Translations under genes and position numbers: made by a program | In this document: piece by piece, positions 6,788 through 17,083 of the stretch | How the letters are laid out: every line of letters begins with the position of its first letter | How positions within the stretch are numbered: position 1 is the first letter of the stretch | From: Rubrivivax sp. | GTDB taxonomy: Bacteria; Pseudomonadota; Gammaproteobacteria; Burkholderiales; Burkholderiaceae_C | Direction of reading: 5' to 3' | Length of the DNA stretch: 64,000 nt | NCBI GenBank assembly: GCA_030653385.1 | Contig: JAURZM010000070.1 | Span: 124,001 to 188,000 of the forward strand | Notes under the pieces: model-generated | Database searches by the model: none | Told to the model about the DNA's origin: nothing | Seen by the model: the letters and a program-made list of their open reading frames with translations, nothing else

Positions 6788-9244
6788 ATGAAGCCGAACC
6801 CCGTTCACCGCCTGCCCGCGACGCTCGAAGCGGCCGTCCAGCGCCTGAAGCTGGCGGCCCGCGAAGCCACCGAGCGCACCATCGAAAGCCTGGGCCTGGC
6901 CGCGCTGGCGGCCACCCACGCTTTCCAGCGCGATGGGCTGCTGGGTGCACAGTTCGAACTCAATCGCAAGTCCGCGGTGTTCGTGCTGACCTTCAACGAC
7001 GCTTTCGATGAGCGTGTCGTGCGCGAGCTGGGCCCGCGCATCGCGCGGGGCGCCACCGAACCCAGTCCACTGCCCGCCCCGGCCGAGGCCTCGGCCACCA
7101 ACTGGGACGCGCTGAGTCTGGTCGAAGACCGTGAGGTCGAAGCCCAGATCTCGGCCGAACGGTTCGGCATGGAAATCGCCCACGCCTGCGAATGGGAACT
7201 GCGCGAACTCGACGCCTACGTGGCCACGGTGTTGGCCGACGCCGGGGGCGAACGCGAACGCAACCCGCTGCGCCCCGACATCGTGGGCCACGCGATGATC
7301 CGCGGCATCGAAGCGGTGTCAGACCGTGCCGACGTGCGCAAGGTGCTGTCGTCCGAACTCAGCCGCTCGCTCGGTTCGCTCTTGCGCGGCACCTACGGCG
7401 CCATCGTGTCCGACTTCCGCAATGCTGGCGTGCAACCGCTGGGCCTGAGCGTGCGCCAGCGCCTGAGCGGCGGGCGTGATGGCCGCGACGGTGGGCACGG
7501 CGAAAGCCTGCACGGCGACGAGGGCCCGGCTGTGAACCCCAACGACAGCCGCCATGGCGGGCGGCGTTTGGGGCACAGCGGCCATTCGGGTTTCGGGCCT
7601 TCGGTGCGCTCGCCTTACGGCTCGGGGCACGGCAGTGCCGCGGGCCGTCTGCACGGCAGCAGCACACACGGCGGCACACTGCTGGGGCAGGTCGACCCGG
7701 CGCTGATGTCGCTCATCCGCCGTCTGGCCTTCACCGAGCCTTACCGTGCCACGGACAGCAGCGCGGGCTACGCCGAGCTCGAGGACAACAGCTACAGTGG
7801 GCAGGCCGCGCCTTTCCAGAACCTGATCCACGCCCACCGCGAAGAACTGCGCCAGGCGTCCAACGGTTCACTCGATCACATGGTGATCGATGTCATCGGT
7901 TTCCTCTTCGACCAGATCCTGGCCGACCCCAAGGTGCCACCGCAGATGGCGCGGCTGATTGCGCGCCTGCAGTTACCGGTGCTGCGTGCGGCGCTTGGCG
8001 ACACCAGCTTCTTTTCTTCCCGCCGCCACCCGGTGCGGCGTTTTGTCAACCGCATCGCTTCGCTGGGCGCGGCCTTCGAGGACTACAACGAAGAAGGCGC
8101 GCGCAACTTCCTGACCAAGGTGAAGGCGCTGATCCAGGAAGTGGTGGAAGGCGACTTCGACCAGATCGAGGTCTACGAAGCCAAGCTGGTGGCACTGGAA
8201 GCCTTTGTTGCCGAACAGGCCGCCAGCGAGGTGCAGGGCCAGGGCAGCGTGGCCGAACTGCTGAGCGAGAAGGAAGACGAACAGCGCCTGCGCCAGCTCT
8301 ACGCTCAGCGTCTGGCCGGTGACCTGAAAGACGTGGCCGCGCCGGCCTTCGTGCGCGACTTCGTCAGCCGCGTCTGGAGCCAGGTGATGCTGCGCGCCAC
8401 TGCGCAGGGCGGCCCGGAAGGTGCCAACAGCGTGCAGGCCCAGCGCCTGCGCCGCGCCGGCCGCGAACTGATGCTGAGCGTGCAACCCAAGGCCACCCCG
8501 GCGCACCGCAAGGTCTTCCTGGCCGAACTGCCCAAGCTGATGCTGGACCTGACCGAGGGCATGAACCTGATCGGCTGGCCCGACGCGCAGCGGCGCGCCT
8601 TTTTTGGCCAGCTGATGCCGGCCCATGCCGAAGCGCTGAAGAGCCCGGCCGCACGCCAGCTCGACCTGAACATGATGGCGCGCCAGGTCGAGGGTGCGCT
8701 CGAGCGACCGGCACCTTCGCGCGAAGAAGCCAAGGCCTCGGCTGGGCTGCCGGTGCTCAACGACGAAATCGTGGCACCCACGCTCAGCGCCGAAGAAGCG
8801 CAGCGTGTGGGCCTGGTGGACGAATCGGCGGTCAACTGGAACGGCCAGATCGACATCGATCTGAGCGCCGCCGATGCCGTGCCCGCCCATCCGCAACCCG
8901 CCGCACCGGGCCTGCCGGCCATCAGCGACGCGCCCGAAACCACGCATGGCCGTGAACTGGCCGAGCACGTGCAGATCGGCTTTGCCTACCAGATGCACCT
9001 GGACGACAGCTGGCAGAAGGTGCGCCTGTCGCACGTCAGCCCCGGCCGCAGCTTTTTCATCTTCACACACGGCTCCAAGCACAAAAAAACCGTGTCGCTG
9101 ACCCAGCGCATGCTGGTGCGGCTGTGTGAGAGCGGGCGCCTGCGGGCGTTCGAGAATTCAACCTTGCTCGAACGTGCCACCGAACGGGCGCGGCGGCAGC
9201 TGGCGACGCTGGCGGCGCAGCCCGCGCGCGGATCGCGCGCCTGA
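6788..9244 (+). CDS. DUF1631 family protein
   Basis: Large 818-residue cytoplasmic protein of the DUF1631 family, common in Burkholderiales and of unknown function. The N-terminal part (VYLT-like FVLTFNDAFDERVVRELGPRIA) is followed around residues 225-300 by a Gly/His/Ser-rich low-complexity linker, then by the long helical DUF1631 body (IRRLAFTEPYRATDSS, MVIDVIGFLFDQILADPKVPPQMARLIARLQLPVLRAAL). The C-terminal 90 residues (VQIGFAYQMHLDDSWQKVRLSHVSPGRSFFIFTHG) look like a small beta-rich domain resembling PilZ-type folds; this is a guess. The stop codon is inside the first unit of a 29-bp tandem array. No neighbour suggests a pathway. Confidence 0.8.
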   Translation: MKPNPVHRLPATLEAAVQRLKLAAREATERTIESLGLAALAATHAFQRDGLLGAQFELNRKSAVFVLTFNDAFDERVVRELGPRIARGATEPSPLPAPAEASATNWDALSLVEDREVEAQISAERFGMEIAHACEWELRELDAYVATVLADAGGERERNPLRPDIVGHAMIRGIEAVSDRADVRKVLSSELSRSLGSLLRGTYGAIVSDFRNAGVQPLGLSVRQRLSGGRDGRDGGHGESLHGDEGPAVNPNDSRHGGRRLGHSGHSGFGPSVRSPYGSGHGSAAGRLHGSSTHGGTLLGQVDPALMSLIRRLAFTEPYRATDSSAGYAELEDNSYSGQAAPFQNLIHAHREELRQASNGSLDHMVIDVIGFLFDQILADPKVPPQMARLIARLQLPVLRAALGDTSFFSSRRHPVRRFVNRIASLGAAFEDYNEEGARNFLTKVKALIQEVVEGDFDQIEVYEAKLVALEAFVAEQAASEVQGQGSVAELLSEKEDEQRLRQLYAQRLAGDLKDVAAPAFVRDFVSRVWSQVMLRATAQGGPEGANSVQAQRLRRAGRELMLSVQPKATPAHRKVFLAELPKLMLDLTEGMNLIGWPDAQRRAFFGQLMPAHAEALKSPAARQLDLNMMARQVEGALERPAPSREEAKASAGLPVLNDEIVAPTLSAEEAQRVGLVDESAVNWNGQIDIDLSAADAVPAHPQPAAPGLPAISDAPETTHGRELAEHVQIGFAYQMHLDDSWQKVRLSHVSPGRSFFIFTHGSKHKKTVSLTQRMLVRLCESGRLRAFENSTLLERATERARRQLATLAAQPARGSRA

Positions 9245-9337
9245 GCGGAAGGACGCGCGGAACACGCGCTTGAGTGACAGGACGCGCGGAACGCGCGCTT
9301 GAGTGACAGGACGCGCGGAACGCGCGCCTAAGCGGCA
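9222..9337. repeat. Four 29-bp tandem repeats bridging two convergent genes
   Basis: Units at 9222-9250, 9251-9279, 9280-9308 and 9309-9337 keep exact 29-bp register; units 2 and 3 are nearly identical and the outer two diverged. Each carries a GC hairpin, GCGCG-GAA-CGCGC (GAT in the first). The first unit contains the TGA of the DUF1631 gene and the last contains the TAG of pdxA on the other strand, so the array forms the entire junction between two convergent genes and could serve as a bidirectional terminator. Confidence 0.9.
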
Positions 9338-10359
9338 GGGCTCGCGGACTCGGCAGCCACCAGCCGCCGGGCCATTTGCACCGCCGCCACCAGGCTGGAC
9401 GGGTCGGCCAGGCCCTGGCCAGCAATGTCGAAAGCGGTGCCGTGGTCGGGGCTGGTGCGCACGAATGGCAGGCCCAGCGTGACGTTGACACCCTGCTCCA
9501 CACCCAGATATTTCACCGGAATCAACCCGTGGTCGTGGGTCATGGCCACCACCAGGTCGAACTCGCCGCGGCGGGCGCGCATGAACACCGTGTCGGGCGC
9601 ATAGGGGCCGCTGGCGTCCAGGCCCTCAGCACGGGCTGCTTGCACCGCCGGGCCGATGATGTTCAGTTCTTCGTCGCCAAAGAGGCCACCTTCACCGGCA
9701 TGCGGGTTGAGCCCAGCCACCGCCATGCGCGGCCTGGACTGGCCCCACGCCGAGGCGGCCAGGTGGGCGATGCGCAGCGTCTGCAGCACGGCGTCGAAGG
9801 TCACGGCATCGATGGCGCGGCGCAGGGACATGTGGATGGTCACCAGCACGACCCGCAACTCTTCGTTGGCCAGCATCATGCGCACCGGTTGCAGCGTCGC
9901 GCCGGCAGCGCCGGATGTCGCCAGCGCCTGCAGCATTTCGGTGTGCCCTGGGTAAGGCAACCCTGCCGCCGCCAGCGCTTCCTTGTGGATGGGCGCCGTG
10001 ACGATGGCCGCACCCTGCCCGGCCTGCAGCCAACGCACAGCGGCTTCGATGCAGCGTGCCGCCGCCGCGCCGTTGCGGCCGTCGATCAGGCCAGGGGGCA
10101 GGCCGTGCAGGCCGGCGGGCAGATCGTCGGGCTGCAGCACCGGCAGGCAGCCCGGGGGCACATCGGGCAGGTCGGCCGGCGTGTCGATGCGCGCGCTCAG
10201 GCGGCTGCCGGCGCGCCGCAGTACGTCGACGTCGCCGATCACCACGCAGCCCCGCAGCGCGCCCTGGTCAAAAGCCTTGACGATGATCTCGGGCCCGATG
10301 CCGGCGGCGTCGCCCATCGTCACCAGAACCGGCTGGCCGCCGGGCGCCGAAAGGCTCAT
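9328..10359 (-). CDS. pdxA: 4-hydroxythreonine-4-phosphate dehydrogenase
   Basis: PdxA, 343 residues, NAD-dependent oxidation of 4-phosphohydroxy-L-threonine in pyridoxal 5'-phosphate synthesis. Family blocks: VLVTMGDAAGIGPEIIVKA at the N-terminus, APIHKEAL, PGHTEMLQ (metal-site His), LNPHAGEGG and MTHDHGLIPVKYL with DIAGQGLADPSSLVAAV at the end. The ATG at 10359 overlaps the stop of the Nif3-like gene by 4 nt (ATGA), so translation is probably coupled. The last codons and stop lie in the 29-bp repeat array. Confidence 0.95.
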   Translation of the reverse strand: MSLSAPGGQPVLVTMGDAAGIGPEIIVKAFDQGALRGCVVIGDVDVLRRAGSRLSARIDTPADLPDVPPGCLPVLQPDDLPAGLHGLPPGLIDGRNGAAAARCIEAAVRWLQAGQGAAIVTAPIHKEALAAAGLPYPGHTEMLQALATSGAAGATLQPVRMMLANEELRVVLVTIHMSLRRAIDAVTFDAVLQTLRIAHLAASAWGQSRPRMAVAGLNPHAGEGGLFGDEELNIIGPAVQAARAEGLDASGPYAPDTVFMRARRGEFDLVVAMTHDHGLIPVKYLGVEQGVNVTLGLPFVRTSPDHGTAFDIAGQGLADPSSLVAAVQMARRLVAAESASPAA

Positions 10360-11105
10360 GCGGGATTCTCGATGTCGATGTGCAGGTGCTCCAGCGCCAA
10401 CTGCGCCGCCACGTGTGCGGCCACCGCCTGGGCACCAAACCGTTCGGTGGCGTGGTGGCCACAGGCCAGGAACGCCACACCGGTCTCGCGCGCCAGGTGA
10501 GCTTGCGGTTCGGAGATTTCGCCGGTGATGAACACATCTGCACCGGCCGCAATGGCGGGTTCGAAAAAACCCTGCGCGCCACCCGTGCACCAGGCCACGC
10601 GGCGCAGCGGCCTGCCGTCGCCCGGCACGACGGTGACGGTGCGCGCCAAGGCAGCCTGTGCGGCGGCGGCCAGGCTGTCCAGCGCGCCATGCCCGGCTGC
10701 CGGGCCGATGAAACCCAGGTCCTGATCACCAAAACGCGCGTCCGCCAACAGGCCCAGTCGCAAACCCAGCTGCGCGTTGTTGCCCAGCTCGGCGTGTGCA
10801 TCCAGCGGCAGGTGGTAGGCGTACAGGTTGATGCCGGCGGTCATCAGCGCACGCACCCGGTCACCCAGCCAACCGGTCAGACGGCCGTCCTGGCCGCGCC
10901 AGAAAAGTCCGTGGTGCACCAGCAGCGTGTCGGCGCCAGCGTCGACCGCCGCGTTGATGAAGGCCAGGCTCGCGGTGACGCCGGAACACAGGCGTTTGAC
11001 CTCGGGCCGGCCTTCGACCTGCAGACCGTTCGGCCCATAATCCTTGAACAGCTCTGGCCGCAGCAGTGCCTGCAGGCAGGAATCGAGCGTTTGTCGTTGA
11101 GCCAT
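10356..11105 (-). CDS. Nif3-like dinuclear metal centre hexameric protein
   Basis: Nif3/DUF34 (YbgI-like) family, 249 residues, forming toroidal hexamers with a two-metal site; biochemical role unsettled (GTP cyclohydrolase-like activity has been suggested for some members). Metal-site motifs: DTLLVHHGLFW near the N-terminus, YAYHLPLDAH and the C-terminal FLACGHHATERFGAQAVA; also DVFITGEISEPQAHLA. The ATG at 11105 begins MAQRQTLDSCLQALL; upstream codons in frame are not family-like. Divergent from htrA with 37 bp between starts, overlaps pdxA downstream. Confidence 0.9.
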   Translation of the reverse strand: MAQRQTLDSCLQALLRPELFKDYGPNGLQVEGRPEVKRLCSGVTASLAFINAAVDAGADTLLVHHGLFWRGQDGRLTGWLGDRVRALMTAGINLYAYHLPLDAHAELGNNAQLGLRLGLLADARFGDQDLGFIGPAAGHGALDSLAAAAQAALARTVTVVPGDGRPLRRVAWCTGGAQGFFEPAIAAGADVFITGEISEPQAHLARETGVAFLACGHHATERFGAQAVAAHVAAQLALEHLHIDIENPA

Positions 11106-11142
11106 CGGCTCATTCTGCCCCCGCGGCCCACACCTTTTTTCG

Positions 11143-12326
<1,184 letters not shown>

Positions 12327-12330
<4 letters not shown>

Positions 12331-12506
12331 GTCAAGCGCTCCACGATCAGCACCGCAAAAAAGCCGAGTGCAGCAATCACCGTCCACTTCACGATGACGA
12401 TGCCACGCCGGCGCCAGACCACCTGGCCGGTGGCGATGTAGATCGCAAAGCTGAGCAGGCCACACAACAGCAGCAGGCCAAAAACCAGGCGGAAGGCCAG
12501 CATCAT
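12327..12506 (-). CDS. Small two-helix membrane protein downstream of lpxC
   Basis: A 59-residue hydrophobic protein with two transmembrane segments (about residues 3-24, LAFRLVFGLLLLCGLLSFAIYI, and 36-55, IVKWTVIAALGFFAVLIV) linked by the basic QVVWRRRG. Unnamed small membrane proteins in this position after lpxC are familiar from Burkholderiales; function unknown. Two ATGs (12506, 12503) are possible. Same strand as lpxC with a 28-bp gap, so probably cotranscribed. It ends tail-to-tail with htrA, the two stop codons sharing bases. Confidence 0.65.
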
Positions 12507-12534
12507 CGTGTGCGGTGGATCGGCTTGTGGTGTT

Positions 12535-13470
12535 TCACCAGGCCGGTGCCAGTTCGGCAAAACCCCGGGGTGCGTCGGCCTCGCGTTCGAAGGTCACGAT
12601 GTCGTAGGCGGTTTCGTCGGCCAGCAGCTGCCGCAGCAACTTGTTGTTCAGCGCGTGGCCGCTTTTGTAGGCCACGTAACTGGCCAACAGGGGCTTGCCG
12701 GCGATGTGCAGGTCGCCAATGGCGTCCAGGATCTTGTGTTTGACGAACTCGTCGTCGTAGCGCAGGCCGTCGCTGTTGAGTACACGGTAGTCGTCGATGA
12801 CGATCACGTTGTCCATGTTGCCGCCCAGGCCCAGGCCGCGCGCGCGCATCATCTCGACGTCTTTCGTGAAACCGAAGGTGCGGGCACGTGCGATGTCGCG
12901 TTTGTAGACGCCGGTGGAAAAGTCGAACTCGACACGCCGGCCGGTGGCATCGACCGCCGGGTGGTTGAACTCGATCTCGAAGCTGAGCTTGTAGCCGTGG
13001 AAGGGCTCCAGCCGCGCCCACTTCAGCGTGGCGCCTTCACCTTCGCGCACCTCGACGGTTTTCTTGACGCGGATGAAACGTTTGGGGGCTTCCTGCACCG
13101 CGATGCCCGCACTTTGCAGCAGGAAGACAAAGCTGGCCGCGCTGCCGTCCAGGATGGGCACTTCTTCGGCCGTGATGTCGACGTACAGGTTGTCCAGGCC
13201 CAAGCCGGCGCAGGCCGACATCAGGTGTTCGATGGTCTGCACCTTGGGCGCCTTCGGGTCGCCGCCGGGGCTGATGGTGCTGGCCATGCGCGTGTCGCTG
13301 ACCACGTGCGCCGACACCGGAATGTCCACCGGCTGCGGCAGGTCGACCCGGCGGAAGACCACGCCGGTGTCGGGCGGCGCCGGCCGCAGCGTGAGTTCCA
13401 CCTTGTGGCCGCTGTGCACCCCCACGCCCACGGCGCGGGTCAGGGTCTTGATCGTGCGTTGCCTGAGCAT
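12535..13470 (-). CDS. lpxC: UDP-3-O-acyl-N-acetylglucosamine deacetylase
   Basis: LpxC, 311 residues, the zinc deacetylase that commits UDP-acyl-GlcNAc to lipid A synthesis. [21 protein letters not shown] is the classic start. Zinc and catalytic residues are in place: H82 in TIEHLMSA, H245 and D249 in [13 protein letters not shown], and H272 in SGHALNN. Usually the gene closes the division/cell-wall cluster after ftsZ; here its start overlaps by 31 nt the 3' end of an unrelated large regulator gene on the same strand, so its usual upstream neighbour is missing. Confidence 0.97.
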   Translation of the reverse strand: MLRQRTIKTLTRAVGVGVHSGHKVELTLRPAPPDTGVVFRRVDLPQPVDIPVSAHVVSDTRMASTISPGGDPKAPKVQTIEHLMSACAGLGLDNLYVDITAEEVPILDGSAASFVFLLQSAGIAVQEAPKRFIRVKKTVEVREGEGATLKWARLEPFHGYKLSFEIEFNHPAVDATGRRVEFDFSTGVYKRDIARARTFGFTKDVEMMRARGLGLGGNMDNVIVIDDYRVLNSDGLRYDDEFVKHKILDAIGDLHIAGKPLLASYVAYKSGHALNNKLLRQLLADETAYDIVTFEREADAPRGFAELAPAW

Positions 13471-16400
13471 GCTGCGGATTGTCCCTGAAGCAGCGATGCA
13501 GCGCCGCCTTCGGGGCTCTTCAGCGCCAGCAGCCGCCGGTGCACCGGTTGCACGTGCAGGAAACCGTGCTGAAAGTTCTCGGGCACTTCGGTGCGCGCCG
13601 TGTGGTGCACCCAGTCGACGGCCTTGGCGAGCAGCCGCGATGACTGCTCGGGGTCGATGTCGGCCAGCAGCTGCACCGCGATGAGGTCCAGCTCGACACC
13701 CGGCATCTGGTCGACCACGTGGCCTTCATCGCGCAACTGCAGCGCCCGTTCGATGTGCGCTCGCGCACCCGGGGTGTCGCCGCTGGCGGCCAGCACCGGC
13801 GCCAGCCAGGCGCGGGCCGCGGCTTCGATGCCACGCATGCCGTGGCGCTGCGCCAGCGTCAGCGCCTGGCCCAGCAGGTCCACCGCCTGATCGGGTTCGG
13901 CCAGGCGGCCGCGCAGCAGCACCATGCGCACGGCGTGGTCGATGCGCTGCGTGCCGCTGGCCAGTTCCGCCGCGCGGGCCAGTGCCTGGGCCGCGGCTTC
14001 ACCGTGCGAGACGGCGCCGGGTTCGGTCTGCCGCTCGTGCTGCTGCTGCAGATGCCAGCGCAGCTGCAGCAGGTTGGCGTTGAAACACACCGCCGGTTGT
14101 GCTGGCACGCGGCCGTCCAGCAGTGGCTGCAGTTCGGCCAGGCCACGCGCAGCCTGGCCCAGTTGCAGGTACAGCGCCGCGCGGCGCAAGTGCAAGGTGG
14201 CCTGGTCCAGCACACCGTGGCTCTCGGCCCTTGCCAGCGCGGCCATCGACTCGGCGTAGCGGCCCAGCAGCAGCGCCGAAATCGACAGGTTCAGGTCCAG
14301 GTAGATGTTGCGCGTGCCGGCCAGGCGGTGGCGGCGCACGATGTCCAGTTCCTGCAAGCCGGCTTCATGACCGTCGGCAAAACGGCCCATCAGGCTCCAG
14401 CACACCTGCAGGTGGTTCAGCGCCATGGCCTGGTCACGCGGGCGCTCCAGCGCGGCGGCCTGCTGTGCCACGGCCTGCCAGGCGGCCAGTGCGGCTTCGA
14501 AACTTTCGCTGGCCAGCAGCACCCAGCCTTCCATGCAGGCCAGCTGCAGTTGCTGCACGGCGTCACCGTGTGCCTGCACCCAGGGTCGGATGGGCGCCAT
14601 CAGCGCTTCGCTGGCCACCAGGTCGCGTTTGTGGCTGAGCACTTGCACCAGACCGTAGCGGATGCGGAACTCCAGCGCTGGCTGCGCCGTGTGAATGGCC
14701 AGCTCCAGCGCCTGCCGGCCCAGCACCTGGGCGGCTTCGTCTTCCAGTTTGAAGTGGCGCACGGCGGCCACCGAGCACAAGGCGCGGGCGCGTTGTGCGT
14801 CCGGCAGCGGCATGGTCTGCAGGCGCTGCAGCAGCGTTTCCATGCGTTCACCGAGTTCGACGTCGAAGAGCGCATCGACCGCGGCTTCCAGCGCGTCGAG
14901 TTCGCCCGCCGCGTCGCCGTGGGCGCGGCAGATGGCGGCGGCAGCTTCGCAGTACTGCGCGGCGTCACGCAGCTGGATGCGTGCACTGGCGTGTGCCGCA
15001 GCGCGCATCAGCCAGGGCACGGCGTCGCGGTCGCGGCCGGCGTCGCGCAGGTGGGCGGCGATGCGCGCGGCTTCACCCTCGTGCGCCACCAGCCACTGCG
15101 CCACCGCGTCGTGCAGCGTCGCAGCCAGCACTTGCGGCATGGTCTCGAGCGTGCCTTCGCTGACCAGGTCGTGGGCAAAGGCATTGCCACGCAGCACACC
15201 GGCCGCTTCGAGTTCGGCCCAGGGGTCGGCCAGGTCCAGCACACCCTGCACCAGCACGTGGGCGGCCAGCGCCGGTGTCAGGTCGGGCCCGGCCACCGCA
15301 GCCAGCCGCGCCAGCTTCAGCGCCGCCGGGCTCAGCTGGCGCAGGCGCTGGTGGATCAGCCGGCCCACCGTGCGGGGCAGCGGCAGCTTGCCGCTGGCGA
15401 AGTCCTGCGCGGTGCTGTTGCCACTGCTGTTGCCACTGCTGGTGCCACCGCCGACCTGGGCCAGGATCAGCGCCTTCACGGTTTCCAGCACGAACTGCGG
15501 ATTGCCACCGGTGTGTCGCGCCAGGGCCGGCGCCAGGGCGGCGCCGCTCAGGCCGTCCACCGCCAAGGAATCGACGAGATCGCCGATGTCCGTTTCGTCC
15601 AGGCTCTGCAGCTGGACCTCGGCCACGTGCAGCGCCATGCCGGCTCCGGCGCGCCAGGCCTGCAGCGCCCGGGGCACCTCGGCCGGGCGCAGCGCCATCA
15701 CGCAGCGGCGGGCGGTGGGCTCGGCCGAGCAGCGCAGCAGCAGCTCGATGCTGGCGTTGTCGGCAAAGTGCAGGTCGTCGATGAACAGCACACCGCTGCC
15801 CTGCAGCACCGAAGCCACCGCGTTCTCGAGCAAACCCGCCTGCAGCGCACCCGACGGCGTGGGGCCAAAGGCCGGCAGCACCCAGGCCAGCGCGGCACGG
15901 TGTGCCGCCGGCAGGTTCTGCGGCTGCGGCACCAGCACTTGCAGCACACGTGCCAGCAGCGCAAAGGGCCGCGCTGCGTCACCGGGGCGGGCACCGGCAC
16001 GCGCCACGGCGGGTGCTCTGTCGGCTGTGGCAGGGCATGGATCAGCGGCCATCAAGGTGGCCGCGCACTCTTCCATCAGCCGCGTCTTGCCCAGGCCCGC
16101 TTCGGCCAGCAGCAACACATGCTGGCCTTGCGCCAGCGGAGCCAGCAGCTGTTCGACGGCCAAGCCGCGGGCGATCAGCCGCGGCGGCCGCAACAGCCCT
16201 GGCGGCAGACTGCGCAAGGGGGCCGGAGGTGCTGCGGTGGTCACCGACTCGATCATCGCCAGCAGTGACATCGTCTGCGCGTCGGGCCGTGCGCCCACCT
16301 CGTGTTTGAGCACCCGTTCACATTCGTCGAAAGCCAGCAGCGCAGCGGCGCGGTCGCCGCGCAGGTAGTGCAGGCGCATGACACGGCGGTGCGCCACCTC

Positions 16401-16916
16401 GCTGTTGGGCTCCTGGGCCAGCAGCTGCTGTGCGCAGATCATCGCCGCGTCGTAGTCGCGGGCCTGTTCCGCCGCGTCGGCCTGCGCGGCCCAGCGGCCG
16501 GCCTGGCGCTGGCTGCGCGCCAGGCGCTGCGCCTGCAGCCACTGCACGAAGTTTTCGCTGTGGTCGTGGGCGCTGTCACCCAGCACGGTCAAGGTGTCGG
16601 CCAGGTCGTGTTGCACGCCGGCGGCCAAGGCCAGTGTGGTGGCGCCGCTGGCAATGTCGAAACCGAACTGTTTGCGCAACTGGAACAGGCGCTGGCGCAG
16701 CGCGTTGCGCGCCGCTTCGGTGTCGCTGTCGGGCCACAGCAAAGTGGCCAGGCGGGCGCGGGGTGTCGGGCCTTCGATGGCCAGCCAGGCCAGCAACGCA
16801 GCGTCGCGCGGGCCCAGTTCGCGCGCGGGCTGGCCCGGTGGCTGGCACGTGGCGGGCGACGTGGCCAGGGCCAGCCGGGTGCCGGCGGCGGGGTCGGCTG
16901 GCGCTTCGCGGCTCAT
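13440..16916 (-). CDS. SARP/BTAD-type transcriptional regulator with AAA/NB-ATPase and TPR domains
   Basis: Predicted 1158-residue cytoplasmic regulator built like AfsR/MalT-type STAND proteins. The order is an N-terminal winged-helix domain (about 30-95, [31 protein letters not shown]), a bacterial transcriptional activation domain with TPR-like helices (about 115-225), an ATPase with Walker A AEAGLGKT (271-278) and Walker B LFIDDLH (377-383), then a long C-terminal TPR sensor region. A Ser/Gly/Asn 12-bp repeat tract interrupts the ATPase region. The start is uncertain: 16916 or 16934 are both reasonable ATGs. The ligand is unknown. It is divergent from a class III cyclase gene and overlaps lpxC at its 3' end. 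Confidence 0.8.
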   Translation of the reverse strand: MSREAPADPAAGTRLALATSPATCQPPGQPARELGPRDAALLAWLAIEGPTPRARLATLLWPDSDTEAARNALRQRLFQLRKQFGFDIASGATTLALAAGVQHDLADTLTVLGDSAHDHSENFVQWLQAQRLARSQRQAGRWAAQADAAEQARDYDAAMICAQQLLAQEPNSEVAHRRVMRLHYLRGDRAAALLAFDECERVLKHEVGARPDAQTMSLLAMIESVTTAAPPAPLRSLPPGLLRPPRLIARGLAVEQLLAPLAQGQHVLLLAEAGLGKTRLMEECAATLMAADPCPATADRAPAVARAGARPGDAARPFALLARVLQVLVPQPQNLPAAHRAALAWVLPAFGPTPSGALQAGLLENAVASVLQGSGVLFIDDLHFADNASIELLLRCSAEPTARRCVMALRPAEVPRALQAWRAGAGMALHVAEVQLQSLDETDIGDLVDSLAVDGLSGAALAPALARHTGGNPQFVLETVKALILAQVGGGTSSGNSSGNSTAQDFASGKLPLPRTVGRLIHQRLRQLSPAALKLARLAAVAGPDLTPALAAHVLVQGVLDLADPWAELEAAGVLRGNAFAHDLVSEGTLETMPQVLAATLHDAVAQWLVAHEGEAARIAAHLRDAGRDRDAVPWLMRAAAHASARIQLRDAAQYCEAAAAICRAHGDAAGELDALEAAVDALFDVELGERMETLLQRLQTMPLPDAQRARALCSVAAVRHFKLEDEAAQVLGRQALELAIHTAQPALEFRIRYGLVQVLSHKRDLVASEALMAPIRPWVQAHGDAVQQLQLACMEGWVLLASESFEAALAAWQAVAQQAAALERPRDQAMALNHLQVCWSLMGRFADGHEAGLQELDIVRRHRLAGTRNIYLDLNLSISALLLGRYAESMAALARAESHGVLDQATLHLRRAALYLQLGQAARGLAELQPLLDGRVPAQPAVCFNANLLQLRWHLQQQHERQTEPGAVSHGEAAAQALARAAELASGTQRIDHAVRMVLLRGRLAEPDQAVDLLGQALTLAQRHGMRGIEAAARAWLAPVLAASGDTPGARAHIERALQLRDEGHVVDQMPGVELDLIAVQLLADIDPEQSSRLLAKAVDWVHHTARTEVPENFQHGFLHVQPVHRRLLALKSPEGGAASLLQGQSAACSGNARSRP
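15414..15449 (-). repeat. Three 12-bp in-frame tandem repeats inside the SARP-type regulator
   Basis: Units GCTGTTGCCACT, GCTGTTGCCACT and GCTGGTGCCACC (plus strand) encode the repeated SSGN tetrapeptide in the regulator. Length change would add or remove four residues without a frameshift. Confidence 0.8.
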
Positions 16917-17083
16917 GCGCAGATTCTGCGGCATGGCCGGCAACGCAGGTCTCGGCCCCCGCGCGCCGGCACGGCGTGAACGGCAAGCCACAGTCCGGCC
17001 GCCGACGATTGCGGGCCCGGCGCGAAAACCACACACTGCGCGGCGCATCGCAGGGCACCTGCGCTGCCTTCATTCCCCCGCGC

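Noticed and set aside
9222-9337. CRISPR-like array
   Set aside because: Units are directly tandem with no spacers, and no cas genes are nearby.
13719-16268. Long open frame antisense to the SARP-type regulator
   Set aside because: Composition is that of antisense DNA and the opposite strand codes clear Walker motifs and TPRs.
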